A stretch of 64,000 nucleotides of DNA, taken from NCBI GenBank assembly GCA_024663395.1, contig JANFAH010000004.1, forward strand, positions 186,001-250,000, written 5' to 3'. The notes under the pieces are model-generated. The model did no database searches. It had not been told where the DNA came from and saw nothing but the letters and a program-made list of their open reading frames with translations. The stretch is from Pisolithus tinctorius. Taxonomy: Eukaryota > Basidiomycota > Agaricomycetes > Boletales > Pisolithaceae. Shown here piece after piece: positions 11,072 through 21,129 of the stretch (position 1 is its first letter; each line of letters begins with the position of its first letter). The position numbers and the translations under genes are program-made.

Positions 11072-11725
11072 TGTAGGAAAAGTCCAAGTAGCTGTATAAC
11101 ACGAGCTAGATGGCTTAGATAACAACAATAAGAAATGAAGGGAATGAATTGTTCATCCCAAGGGATTCTGGACTGTCGGGACTAGAAGGAGAGACCCAGC
11201 GCTTTGTAGCGGTAGTGTTTCGTGACGTGCGCGGCGTGGTCCACGGAGTAGTACTGGTGATGCGAGCGGTGCGAGCGGTATACGTAGTTCGTGCGTGGCG
11301 GAATGCGAGATGTGCGGTGTAGACAAAGTGGAAAAGAAACTTGTGGTGACCTTCTGAGTGCCAAAAGGTATCATTCTGTACCTAAGTACAGGGCTTTATA
11401 GTCCAGACAAACCCGGAACCTAAGTAAGACAGGGTACAGTAAGGGAAAGCCGCGCGACAGCGCATACACAGAAGACAGGCCAAACTGAGGCCGAGGGTAT
11501 ACTACAAGCACTAAAGGAATAGAGACTGTGATAAGAGAAGGAGTCCGAGGAAAAACAACAACCGGAGCACAGTGGCCGTGGGTATAGCATTGCGCGAGAG
11601 GGAGCGAGGGCATGGGAAGGTAGCACGTGAACAATGGTGAACGCGAGAGGGGAGCGGACGCAACAGTAGTCACGGAACGGTTAATAATAGGGGCTTATGC
11701 GTCCAGGGAATGTGGATTCCTCACA
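11072..11725 (-). mobile_element. 3' LTR of copy B
   Basis: 654 bp, reading TGTGAGG..CCTACA in the coding sense. Contains a TATA-like GACTATAAAGC (complement near 11395) and an inverted GTACCTAAGTAC just after it. It follows the second of the two hairpin repeats that bracket the accessory gene. Confidence 0.93.
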
Positions 11726-11763
11726 CCTGCAGGGGACTTAGATGCTGACCGTCCCCGGTCAGC
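11726..11763. repeat. Hairpin-bearing direct repeat, outer copy (element B)
   Basis: About 40 bp matching 13833-13873. It contains a perfect hairpin GCTGACC-GTCCCC-GGTCAGC at 11744-11763. It lies between the accessory gene and the 3' LTR. Confidence 0.75.
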
Positions 11764-12035
11764 CACGTGGCGCGGAGGACATAGATAGCTTGCCGCGTGG
11801 TGATGGCAACGGTGTGGTGCCGAGGGTTCGAGAACACCGGATGATTCCGTGTAGAAGCGAAGCAAGCGTGGAGCCAAGGGACGCGAGAAGGCCGTTGAAT
11901 ACCGTGTATAGGCGTCCGGACCGATGACATAAGCGCCTCATGGCTGCTAAGTATATAATTGTTAGTGCGCGGCTCAAACCTTCGCATCAATTTGATTCTT
12001 TCCTCCCATCATCAACCCCTTCTGTTGTTCTCATC

Positions 12036-13133
12036 ATGTCTGCCAGCCATGCCCCCCGTCTCTCTCAACTCATTCGCGCAGCCACTCCTGACCCGATCGA
12101 AGCAGAGAAGACCTCGCTGAGGGAGAAGTTCATTGCTGCCTCCGCGGCTCTGGTCGCTGAGGCCAAGTGCCTCCCAGATGACAAGGAGGAATTGTGGGAG
12201 GAGAAAGTGATGTGGATGCGCAGATGGGAGCAGAGGATGGTAAGTGTCCAATGCCTTTGAGGCTCACAGTACTGATTGTTTTCCAGGGAGAAGTGTTCCC
12301 CCTCGTCGAGCGCGGGCGAGCGTTGGGAATCGACACCAAAATAGACGCAGCGGATGGTCCCGCGGTAGTGGAGGCTGACAAGGCCTATGAGAGGTGGGTG
12401 TCCGAGGAGATCGCGCGGGGGAGAGCCGACGAGGACGTGTGGATGGAAGAGGCGGTCGCGCAGGCTGTCGTTGAGCAGGGTACCAGTGCCGAGGTGCCGG
12501 TGACGACAGAGAAAATGTCACACGTCGAAGTGGTGTCCTGTCTGGTTCGGAAGGTAAGTGCGGAATCTGGACGGTGCAGTAGCAGCTAACACTGAAGTCC
12601 TAAGCGATTGCGGCAAACGGTGGCAGAGCGAAGACAAGGACGAGCCCAAGATTGTTGTTCCTCCCGGCTCAATCCTCCACAAGGTCCCGTGCACGCGGTG
12701 CACGGTGAAGAAGATGGCCTGTATTGGACCCGTTGGGCGGACGTGCGATGGCTGTGCACAAATGAAGCAGGGGTGCGAGAAGTCGACGAAGGCCGCAGGA
12801 AAGAAGGCGCAGGCAGGTGCTTCGGTCAGTAAGTAATGACCCCACTTTGGGAGGTGCGAAGTTAACGGCGAGCAGCACGGGCCTCGAAGACCGCAAAGGC
12901 GAGCTTGTCCAAGAGAGTCGTAGACGATGATGACGATGACGACGAAGTAGAGGTGGTCGAAAGCCACACGTGTGCGAAGGGAAAAGCACCAGTGCATAGC
13001 CAGCTCGATGCCAAGGTCGCAGTCGCTGAGGCTGCTTCGTGCTGAGGCCGTGGAGTCGCAGGCCGCATACCTTCGCCTGCAGGTGTGCGTCGATCAACTC
13101 ACTGAAGCTCTGGAGAAGATTGGGGTGGAATAA
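12036..13133 (+). CDS. Antisense accessory gene of copy B, Zn2Cys6-type protein
   Basis: A spliced gene on the strand opposite to gag-pol, between pol and the 3' LTR. Exon 1 is 12036-12239, intron 1 is 12240-12286 (GTAAGT..TTCCAG), exon 2 is 12287-12553, then an intron with unresolved 3' end near 12606, followed by the cysteine-cluster exon and probably a last exon after GTAAGT near 12831. The cluster PCTRCTVKKMACIGP..CDGCAQMKQGC has spacing CX2CX6CX7CX2CX6C, the Gal4-type binuclear zinc cluster, and is followed by Lys/Ala-rich and poly-Asp stretches and a helical C-terminus ending EALEKIGVE. An indel near 13036-13055 relative to copy A shifts the frame, so this copy may be damaged. A DNA-binding regulatory role is inferred. 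Confidence 0.7.
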
Positions 13134-13832
13134 GAATGTTTATAGTTAGTTCAGATTTATTGTACCGTCCCATCCGCATGTCAGCGCATACTGCGCTAAA
13201 TGTACCACTTTGCTTGCTTCTGTGCAAAGTTGCGAATGACTGGACATGCTTGAGGATGAGCCGTGGGGAAATGCAGCCGCAGTGAGATATGGTGCGCGGG
13301 GTACCACCTGACTTGTCTTCTTCGTGCGACTTTCGACTTCTCTCAGCAGTATGTCCTCGTGAAACAATCTTGATGGTAGGATGTGATGGATTCTTGAAGA
13401 GGAAGCGAAGGGACTGTTTATTGGGTAGCTGGGGCGGTCTTTGTGTATCAATTGTAAGGAGACGGAAGGAGAATTGAAAGAAAAATAAATCAAGGGGTGC
13501 AAGCTGACTGCGCAATCAAAGAGGAAATGCGCAGGGTGGTTGCGAAGATCCGCAGTATAGGGCGGCCGAGGATGGCATCAGCGAGACTAGTAAGAGAGAT
13601 AGGAGAGACGTTGTTTTGGCTATAAACTTATTCGGTGTTTTGTTATTTTTCTGGACAGTTTTGGACTTTTTGTAAGCGGTTTTTATGTTTTTTGAGCGAG
13701 GACTAGCTATCAGTAGAATCACTGGACGAAACCTGGGGTGGAATAGAGGTCTCCGGACGAAACCCGGGGTAAAACAGATAAAAGGAAACGAACTATGTCT
13801 GATATCGGGCAGATCAAGTGGTATGCTGGTCA
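13134..13832. other. Non-coding stretch between accessory gene and pol of copy B
   Basis: Contains the 3' flank of the accessory gene and sequence shared with copy A (23397-24117, inverted). Short open frames here are not conserved between the copies. I see no gene. Confidence 0.6.
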
Positions 13833-13873
13833 CCCCTGTGGGGGACTTTGAACGCTGACTGTCCCCAGTCAGC
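13833..13873. repeat. Hairpin-bearing direct repeat, inner copy (element B)
   Basis: Partner of 11726-11763, next to the end of pol. The hairpin at 13854-13873 is GCTGACT-GTCCCC-AGTCAGC: compared with the other copy a C:G pair has become T:A, so the stem is kept. Copy A has the same pair at 23379-23396 and 25951-25970. Confidence 0.75.
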
Positions 13874-14013
13874 ATGGGAGGAGGAACGAGTGTAGTAGAA
13901 GAAGCCGCGGGGAGGCGGGCAAGGCCACGGAAAGAGGTATGGGTATCGTGGGAGAAGAGGGTACAGGGGAATAGCGCGATGGATAAACTGCGGGTACTGG
14001 AAAGGACGGATAG

Positions 14014-17000
14014 TCAGCTGTCCGCGGAGAGAGCCTCCACATTATCATCAGTGGGGTCATCCTCAGCCTCTTCAAGAAGGTGGTCTAGTCCTTCATCATC
14101 TAGCCCAGTAATGCGAGTCACAGTTGCACGGGTTTGAGACCGTGGGTGGTAGGGAAGTAAGCAGAATGCAGCAAAGCGGAGTTTGGAGATAGAGCCATCC
14201 AACTCGGCCAGCAGGTACGAGCCCCCAGTGGTCCGACGAAGGACGACCATGGGACCAGTGTACCATGGCTTTGTCTTCCGGTTCAGCTCTTTCTCTATGC
14301 GGGAGTTGCGAACAAGCACGAGGGTGCCGGGAGCGAAGTTATGGTCTTTAATGCGATGCTGAAAGGTGGCTTCGAACTGCTGGATAGACTGGAAGCGTGC
14401 GCGGAGGACATTGCCGCGGACCTGGTCTAGGTCATCCTGACGCTTCTGTAGCTGGTGCGCACGCCAAGCAATCAGTTCTGTGGTAGTCAGCAGTGTTGCA
14501 TCATCGCGGGATAGGGGCAAGAGGAAGGTAGCCTCAGCGAGATCAAATGGAAACAGCGGCTTGACACCGTGCACCATGAAGTAAGGGGATAAACCCGTAG
14601 ACTTCAGAATGGTGACCCGCTCGGCCCAGAAGACGGAGTGCGCAACGGTGTGCCAGCGGTGATCATCGTTCTCGCAGCTCTTCATGATAGCCTCGTGAAC
14701 ATCATAGTGGTGGCACTGTACAATGCCATTAGCCTGAGAGTTGTAAGGAGAGATACGGATGTGACGGATATGATATTGCACGGCTAGGGCATCTAAAGCT
14801 TGGACGAATGCGGGACCGTTGTCGGTGACAATCTCGGTGAGCGGACCCCAGCAGCAAAGGATATCCTCAAAGATGAAGGACGCGAGTGTGGTACTATTTT
14901 CCACGTGCAACATGCGCCATTCGGGATATGAGGTGAGCGTGCAACAAGCCTGTACTATGTAGTGGTAGCCGCCGGCTTTGGGCATCAGCATCATGTCAAT
15001 GTGAGCTTTATGAAACAGGCCCCCTATCATGGGCACAGTGGGGGGAATATGAAGCTTCTGCATCTGGTGGATCTGGCATTCATGACAAGTGCGGACATAC
15101 CACTTCACATCCTCGACAAGAAGAGGCCACCAGAAGCGAAGGAGAAGGCGCGTGCGGACCATGAAGACTCCCTTGTGTCCGAGGTTGTCATGCGCTTCTT
15201 TGATGAGACGATACCACTTGGATTCGTCAACGACTAGCTGGTGCCGTCCGTGCGGTTCCCTACGCCATAAGTTACCATCTAGGAGGAAGAAGCGGCTGGC
15301 CGAATTAAAGAAGGATGAGTACTGCGCATCAGTAAGGTCAGGAGGTTGCTCGCAGGTCGCGAGGAATGTGCGGATTATTTCTATCTTTGCTTCGCGTGCC
15401 CGAGCTTTTGCAGACCGCAGAATGGCAGGGTCGTCTGGGGTATCGGAAGGGTTATTAGCATCAGCAGTCACAGAGAAAGCGAGATAGAAGGATGCAGGCG
15501 GCGGGAGGCTCGCCCGATGGTAAGCGGGTGGCGGTAGGGAGTGGTGATCTTGACTGGAATGTGACATAAGAGGCGGGTGGTCATTGATGACCTGTGTAGA
15601 GAAAGAGTAGAAACGGTCTAGCCAATCCTCATGGTCGTCATCCTCGGGCGGGTCAAGCTCCGACTGCGGGCGGCAGGATAAGCCATCAGGGCCGGCATGC
15701 CTGTCCGCGGGAACATGGATGAGTTTGAACAAGAAGAGGAGCACGCCAGCGATCCAGCGATTGATCGTCGCGTTAGGCTGTAGATCTGGGTTATTTATCA
15801 TGCCCTTAATATACTTCGCATCTACCTCCACAGTGAAGTTAGTGAGACCGAAGATGTATACGCATACCGCGCACAACACGTGGAAGAGACCGTACAACTC
15901 AAGCTTAGCCTGGGAGTAGCGGCTTTCCACTTCATTGAGGGTGATGGATCCGAAGCGACTTGGGTACCGTCTGCCATCTTCGCCAAGCTGGTAGAGGATG
16001 TAGCCAACTGCGATGACCGATGTGTCGACTGCTAGAACTACTTCGTGACTGCACTCGTAGTTGATTCTTCGGAGTGCGGGGGACTTTACAATTTCATCCT
16101 TGAGTTGTTGCATGGCAGCGCGTTGCGGCTCGTCCCATGTGAATGGTACGTCTTTCCACGTGAGCGTGACTAGCGGCCGCGCGATCTTGGCGAAGTCTTT
16201 GATGAAGATGCATAGCACACCACAGACACCGAGGAAACCGTGAACCTGTGTCAGGTTGCGGCACTCGGGCCAGTCACAGATCTTCTGCACTTTGCTTTCT
16301 TCAGGAATGCGACCTTCAAAGGTGCACTTGTGGCCAACGATCACTGCGGACGGAGCGGCTAGCACGAACTTCTTTGCCGAGATGGTGGCTCCGACATTCT
16401 GCAAACGCTGAAGGATACGGTTAACGACTATACAGTGATTCGAGATAAATTTCCGAATCCCAGGATTCTCCAGGATAGTCTCATAGGAGCCGTCTGCGTG
16501 CTGATAGCGGGTGGTCTCGGATTTCACGGGGATGTCATCTATGAAGGGTAGGGTATGATGCGGGATCTCATCCTGGAGAACAAATGCAGTATCTCCCTGG
16601 TATACCTGTACCGCATTCGCATGACCTTGCGGCAGAGTAGTAAGCCGATGTGGTCCGAGGGGGGTACCGAAGGTGGTGAGGTCACAGGAATCAACGTGGA
16701 GTGCACACTGGTCATACCCGGAGTAGAGGTCCATCATCGCATACACCGCATATCCAGCAAAGGATTCTGCAAGATGTTCTACGAAGGGCGGAACGGATGC
16801 ATCGTGGATGGTCACTGCATTCAGGGGCTGTAAGTCATGCACAAGGCGAAGAGACTTTCCATCTTTCTTTACTATGCAGAACCAGCGGGAGCGATAAGCC
16901 GCTGTAGAAGGTTCATACATGCTGGACTTGATGCGATCTTTAATCATGTCTATGACCTGGGCATGTATCGTGTTCGGGATAGGGATGTTGCATTGGACCC

Positions 17001-17625
17001 AAGGCATGTGTGGAATCGTAGGAATCTTTACTGGCAGAAAATACCGTTCGTCTAGGTGTCCGCGCTCTGTAATGTCCCAAGCGAATGTGAGCTCATGGAC
17101 CGAAACGAGCCACGTTACGAGTTTAAGTTCTTCTGGCCAAAGCCAATCTGCAGGATCAAGGTCAAGTTCCGCGGCCTGTTCAGCAGTGAAGCGGATGCCC
17201 AGAGCAAAGTCTGGTGGATGGGTTGGAAGTGGTTGGAGACCAGCGAGCGGGTCATCAGGCAGGCTGTGCACGATGCGGTATTCTTCCGCCATCGGGGCAG
17301 GTACCGTCCGAACCTTCTTGGCAACCGGCTTGTAAATGAGGGTGCGAACCGCGAGATCTAGTTGATAAACGCTGCTGAATGCGGCTATAGCAGAGGGGTT
17401 TAGTATTGTCTGAGTGGAAGAGAGGAAGGTGAAAGCAGGCAAGGGTATTCCGGTGGGTATGTTCCGCGGTACGGGTGCCGCGGGCGAAGCGAAGTTCGTC
17501 AAAGTAAAGGCTAATGATGAGACTGTAGGACTGAGGAACGGATAACAGCAGCTAAATAGGAAACAGGACATTTTAGTAGGCTCTCCCTGACCGTTTGGTG
17601 GATCATCAATATTCAAAAACCCCAC
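14014..17625 (-). CDS. pol: Pol of copy B: reverse transcriptase, RNase H, integrase
   Basis: A 1203-codon uninterrupted frame entered by -1 frameshift from gag-protease. An N-terminal linker (to about residue 190) precedes the RT palm (DLYSGYDQ, FIDD box), and then RNase H (AVDTSVIAVGY, QAKLELYGL). The integrase has an HHCC zinc finger (H..GHKG, CHECQ) and a core with HIDMM and VTDNG. The third catalytic residue, expected Glu, reads Gln (CAG at 14716-14718, NGIVQ), while copy A has Glu (SIVEH). No chromodomain is present; the tail is acidic. The enzyme set would copy and integrate the element, but the Gln makes integration by this copy doubtful. Confidence 0.92.
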   Translation of the reverse strand: MGFLNIDDPPNGQGEPTKMSCFLFSCCYPFLSPTVSSLAFTLTNFASPAAPVPRNIPTGIPLPAFTFLSSTQTILNPSAIAAFSSVYQLDLAVRTLIYKPVAKKVRTVPAPMAEEYRIVHSLPDDPLAGLQPLPTHPPDFALGIRFTAEQAAELDLDPADWLWPEELKLVTWLVSVHELTFAWDITERGHLDERYFLPVKIPTIPHMPWVQCNIPIPNTIHAQVIDMIKDRIKSSMYEPSTAAYRSRWFCIVKKDGKSLRLVHDLQPLNAVTIHDASVPPFVEHLAESFAGYAVYAMMDLYSGYDQCALHVDSCDLTTFGTPLGPHRLTTLPQGHANAVQVYQGDTAFVLQDEIPHHTLPFIDDIPVKSETTRYQHADGSYETILENPGIRKFISNHCIVVNRILQRLQNVGATISAKKFVLAAPSAVIVGHKCTFEGRIPEESKVQKICDWPECRNLTQVHGFLGVCGVLCIFIKDFAKIARPLVTLTWKDVPFTWDEPQRAAMQQLKDEIVKSPALRRINYECSHEVVLAVDTSVIAVGYILYQLGEDGRRYPSRFGSITLNEVESRYSQAKLELYGLFHVLCAVCVYIFGLTNFTVEVDAKYIKGMINNPDLQPNATINRWIAGVLLFLFKLIHVPADRHAGPDGLSCRPQSELDPPEDDDHEDWLDRFYSFSTQVINDHPPLMSHSSQDHHSLPPPAYHRASLPPPASFYLAFSVTADANNPSDTPDDPAILRSAKARAREAKIEIIRTFLATCEQPPDLTDAQYSSFFNSASRFFLLDGNLWRREPHGRHQLVVDESKWYRLIKEAHDNLGHKGVFMVRTRLLLRFWWPLLVEDVKWYVRTCHECQIHQMQKLHIPPTVPMIGGLFHKAHIDMMLMPKAGGYHYIVQACCTLTSYPEWRMLHVENSTTLASFIFEDILCCWGPLTEIVTDNGPAFVQALDALAVQYHIRHIRISPYNSQANGIVQCHHYDVHEAIMKSCENDDHRWHTVAHSVFWAERVTILKSTGLSPYFMVHGVKPLFPFDLAEATFLLPLSRDDATLLTTTELIAWRAHQLQKRQDDLDQVRGNVLRARFQSIQQFEATFQHRIKDHNFAPGTLVLVRNSRIEKELNRKTKPWYTGPMVVLRRTTGGSYLLAELDGSISKLRFAAFCLLPYHPRSQTRATVTRITGLDDEGLDHLLEEAEDDPTDDNVEALSADS

Positions 17626-20432
17626 TCGACAATACTTTGGTGGCTATGGCAGTGCTTGCCACACTTGCAGCGTGGACAGCCCTCACGCCACGGGCGCATG
17701 GGCAAAGTGTACTCGCGGCCGTCGTTCGGATCACGGAGAGTGATCCGCTGTCCGCCATCGGGATAATCGTTTGTTACCGCACTCATGAGGCAAATGAACG
17801 GACGCCCAAGGAGCATGTCGAAGTTGGCATGTTCAATTACTTGAACCTGTAGCATGACTGGCCCAGCGCCGAAGTCGAGTTTCAGGTTCTCTAGTACACC
17901 TACAGTAGTGTCTTTAGACATGTTAGCAGACGTCATAGTCATGAGATGATCGCAGCGCAATGGAAGCCCGATCTTTTCCCAAACGCGCCTGGGCATGGCG
18001 ACGATTTCCGAACCGGAATCTAGTACGCAGTTGATTGTGATGTCGGTCCCGGGGACCTTGGCTTCGATGCAGTGGAGTGGCAGAGTGTGGTGAGCTACGA
18101 TGGAGCCGTCATCACCACGGATAACGCGGTCTCCATATTCGCGCGCAGTTCTTTGAGGATCGCGGCCGGTCAATTCATTCACTTGTACTCCTTCTTCATC
18201 GTCGCTACAAACTACCTCAATCTCGTTTGTGGTGACGTGTTTCGCCATGGTGATGTCTCTGAACTGTTTGCGAAACTCTGGGGCTACTGCAAATAATTCT
18301 TTGACTGGCATGGCAATGCTGGTTTCGAGTACGCGCTCCACGATACGCTTGGGCGCGGCTTCGTCTTCGAGGGGGAACGAGTAACGGTACTGGTTTTGAT
18401 TGTGAGCTGCTGGGTATGGTGTCTGTGTCGGAACAATTGCCGAGGGAACGGGGTCCTTGCGTGCAGGCGTTGGAGCCGGATTAGTTGGAGGAACATATGG
18501 TTTCGTAGCAGTAGATGCTGGTGCAGGTGTGGAGGGCTCGGATGCCTGGCGAGCGGCACGCGAACTTTGAACACCAGGGGAAATGATTTCCTCTTCAACA
18601 GTGGCTGCGCGTGGGTCAACTCGTGGAGGGTTGGCAGGACATGCCGCGGGTCGAGCTGTGATTTCAACTCTGTCGAAGTGGGCTTTCTTTCTGCGGGGAA
18701 TGACTGCTCCCTTGTTACCTTTATCCGCTTGGTAGGTAGCCCAAGCTTGAGCGACATATGCTTGGAAGTCAGGGTCGGCTAAGTCTGCGACAGGTTCATC
18801 GGCGTCTTGGACGGTGTTTAAGAAGGCAGAAGGCTGGATTTCCAACTGCACGTCAATTTCGGGATGAGCAACGCAGAAGAGGTTAGCGGTGCCTTGCATG
18901 GCCGTGTTGCGCGGAGTGGCAGGAGTCGCAGCGTGCACGCTGGCCTGGTCTCTGTCAGCCATGACGTGGTCAACAGCCTCTCTCAGTGAGTTACATTCAG
19001 GGAAACGTGGAATTCAGCTCCCGTCCGCCAGATAGAGACGGTTGTCTGTACCTCTCATGATCTTACCAGCGCGGATATAAACTTCAACGAGCGTGCACAT
19101 CCTTGTCCAGTGGTTGGGGTCTGCACAGAAGCCGCAGCCGGGTCTGCGTTGCTGCGGCGGAGGCTGCGTCTGGAAGTTGTATTCCTGTTTAATGACAGTA
19201 CCAGCAGGTGGCACTTGCGGCATGTAAGCCGATGAGGGAGGTGCAGCTGGCGAGGCCGCAGTACCCATAGTCGGTACCACACTACGAAGAGCAGATCCTG
19301 TCAGAAGGAACTTGGCGGCTTTGATGACTTCTGCGAGTGGGTACGGATCGTCAGGGTGGAGGTCGGTGCAGACTATGGAGAGTCGATGACAAATACGGTC
19401 TGCGATGGACCTCAGGAAGCCATTCAGGAACATGGAATCCCGTTCTGTCTCTGCAAGCTTTTTAGTTTTAATTAGCAGGGCAGAAATCTTAGCGAATTTC
19501 CGCTGGTATTCTCCGAGGTCATCCTGGTTCCGCATAGGCTTGGACTGATATTCTTCGACGAGGTACTGCAAGTCTGCACGGCAGTAGCGGTCGTCACCCT
19601 CACAGCCAGGGTACAAACCCTTAACAGCGACTATGAAGGCATCCCAGTCGTCGGCCGCGGGAGCGGCTTCCGGAAGCGTTTGCCAGACCTCGGCTTCTTC
19701 GAGGTCAGCGTAGTGGATTGCGGCTTTGATCTTGCCATGGTCATCAAGAGCAGCAAGAGTACCGAGGAAGTCGATGTCTTCGAGGTAGCGCGGAAGCTGC
19801 GCGGGAGAATCTCCGCTAAACTTAGGTGAGTTTTGTGTTCCGTGGAGTGGCATCTGAAACTGAGGATTAGCCATTGGTGGGTTAACCTGTGGCGGCGGTG
19901 CCGGATTGGTAACGGGTGGAACGGGTATTGGTTGCAGGTGCGAAGCGGTTGGTATAGTGCGTGAGCGAGTGGGCAGAAGTGTTGGCGGGTTACTAATTGG
20001 CTGATGGGTGGTCTGCGACTGAGTGAGTGGTCGCGGCAGTGTGGCGGATGGAGCTGGGAGTCTGGGTATAGATTCGGAGGTGTCAAAGAGACGGGAAAGG
20101 GAGGGCGTCGGTGATGATGAATCAGATGATGTGACGGGTGTTAAAGGTGATGGCGGGGTTTCGGGCCTTCGGGGAGTCGAGTGGATAAAGCCACCAGGAA
20201 AATCAGGGGCAGTGAGATCTAGGTGATCCGACGCAATGGATATCTGATCTGCCGAGATATCAGGAGGAGTGATCGTGGGTAGTACCCATGGAATGTCAGT
20301 GGGTAATTGTGCATGATCCGGTGTTATGGGTGAAACAGGGCGGAAAATGTCGGAGTCTTCTGACAGGTTCAGATTGCAAAAGTGCAGGCGTAAATTTTCT
20401 AGTTCAGTGCGTTCGGCGGTGCGCCTGAGCAA
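17613..20432 (-). pseudogene. Gag-protease polyprotein of copy B (one in-frame stop)
   Basis: One frame of about 939 codons from 20432 to 17613, interrupted only by TGA at 19014-19016. A Pro/Ser/Thr-rich N-terminus (to about residue 190) precedes a gag core and a CX2CX4HX4C zinc knuckle (CGFCADPNHWTRMC, about residues 433-446). After the stop come a linker and a retropepsin with DSGSE, the LLGRPF segment and a Cys/His-rich tail. At the stop, copy A has CAA and B has TGA; both are single CpG transitions from an ancestral CGA, so the stop is probably recent decay. Gag would form the particle and protease process the polyprotein. The frame ends at a -1 slippery heptamer. Confidence 0.88.
17616..17622 (-). 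promoter_or_regulatory. Candidate -1 ribosomal frameshift site (GGGTTTT) of copy B
   Basis: The gag-protease frame ends TGG GGT TTT TGA, giving the canonical heptamer G GGT TTT directly before the stop. Pol is open in the -1 frame across this point (GTG GGG TTT TTG). Copy A has GGGCTTT here. A downstream stem or pseudoknot was not worked out. Confidence 0.65.
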
Positions 20433-20453
20433 CCTTCTGGAAGCGACAGCAGA

Positions 20454-20473
20454 ATCCCTTGCGGTGGGCTCCA
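20454..20473 (-). other. Candidate primer-binding site of copy B
   Basis: Two bases after the 5' LTR, the coding strand reads TGGAGCCCACCGCAAGGGAT, which would pair with a tRNA 3' end ending GGTGGGCTCCA. I did not assign the tRNA species. Confidence 0.5.
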
Positions 20474-20475
20474 GT

Positions 20476-21129
20476 TGTAGGAAAAGTCCAAGTAGCTGTA
20501 TAACACGAGCTAGATGGCTTAGATAACAACAATAAGAAATGAAGGGAACGAATTGTTCGTCCCAAGGGATTCTGGACTGTCAGGACTAGAAGGAGAGACC
20601 CAGCGCTTTGTAGCGGTAGTGTTTCGTGACGTGCGCGGTGTGGTCCGCGGAGTAGTACTGGTGATGCGAGCGGTGCGAGCGGTATACGTAGTTCGTGCAC
20701 AGCGGAATGCGAGATGTGCGGTGTAGACAAAGTGGAAAAGAAACTCGTGGTGACCTTCCGAGTGCCAAAAGGTATCATTCTGTACCTAAGTACAGGGCTT
20801 TATAGTCTGGACAAACCCAGAACCTAAGTAAGACAGGGTACAGTAAGGGAAAGCCGCACGACAGCGCATACACAGAAGACAGGCCAAACTGAGGCCGAGG
20901 GTATACTACAAGCACTAAAGGAATAGAGACCGTGATAAGAGAAGGAGTCCAAGGAAAAACAACAACTGGAGCACAGCAGCCGTGGGTATAGCATTGCGCG
21001 AGAGGGAGCGAGGGCGTGGGAAGGTAGCGTGTGAACAATGGTGAATGCGAGAGGGGAGCGGACACAACAGTAGTCACGGAACGGTTAATAATAGGGGCTT
21101 ATGCGTCCAGGGAATGCGGATTCCTCACA
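20476..21129 (-). mobile_element. 5' LTR of copy B
   Basis: 654 bp, the partner of 11072-11725. Separated by 2 nt from a candidate primer-binding site at about 20454-20473, whose coding-strand sequence begins TGGAGCCCACCG, complementary to a tRNA 3' end finishing in CCA. Confidence 0.93.

Larger units (their letters stand above)
11072..21129 (-). mobile_element. Complete Ty3-like LTR retrotransposon copy B, nested in copy A
   Basis: A 10,058-bp element with two LTRs of exactly 654 bp. Gag-protease and pol lie on the - strand, with a spliced accessory gene on the + strand. It sits inside the RT/RNase H junction of copy A with a 4-bp target duplication, GTGC at 11068-11071 and GCGC at 21130-21133, differing by one transition. 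Pol is uninterrupted over 1203 codons and the element is CpG-rich, so it is the youngest large insertion on this side of the window. The two LTRs differ at roughly twenty positions, all transitions and mostly at CpG. Confidence 0.93.
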
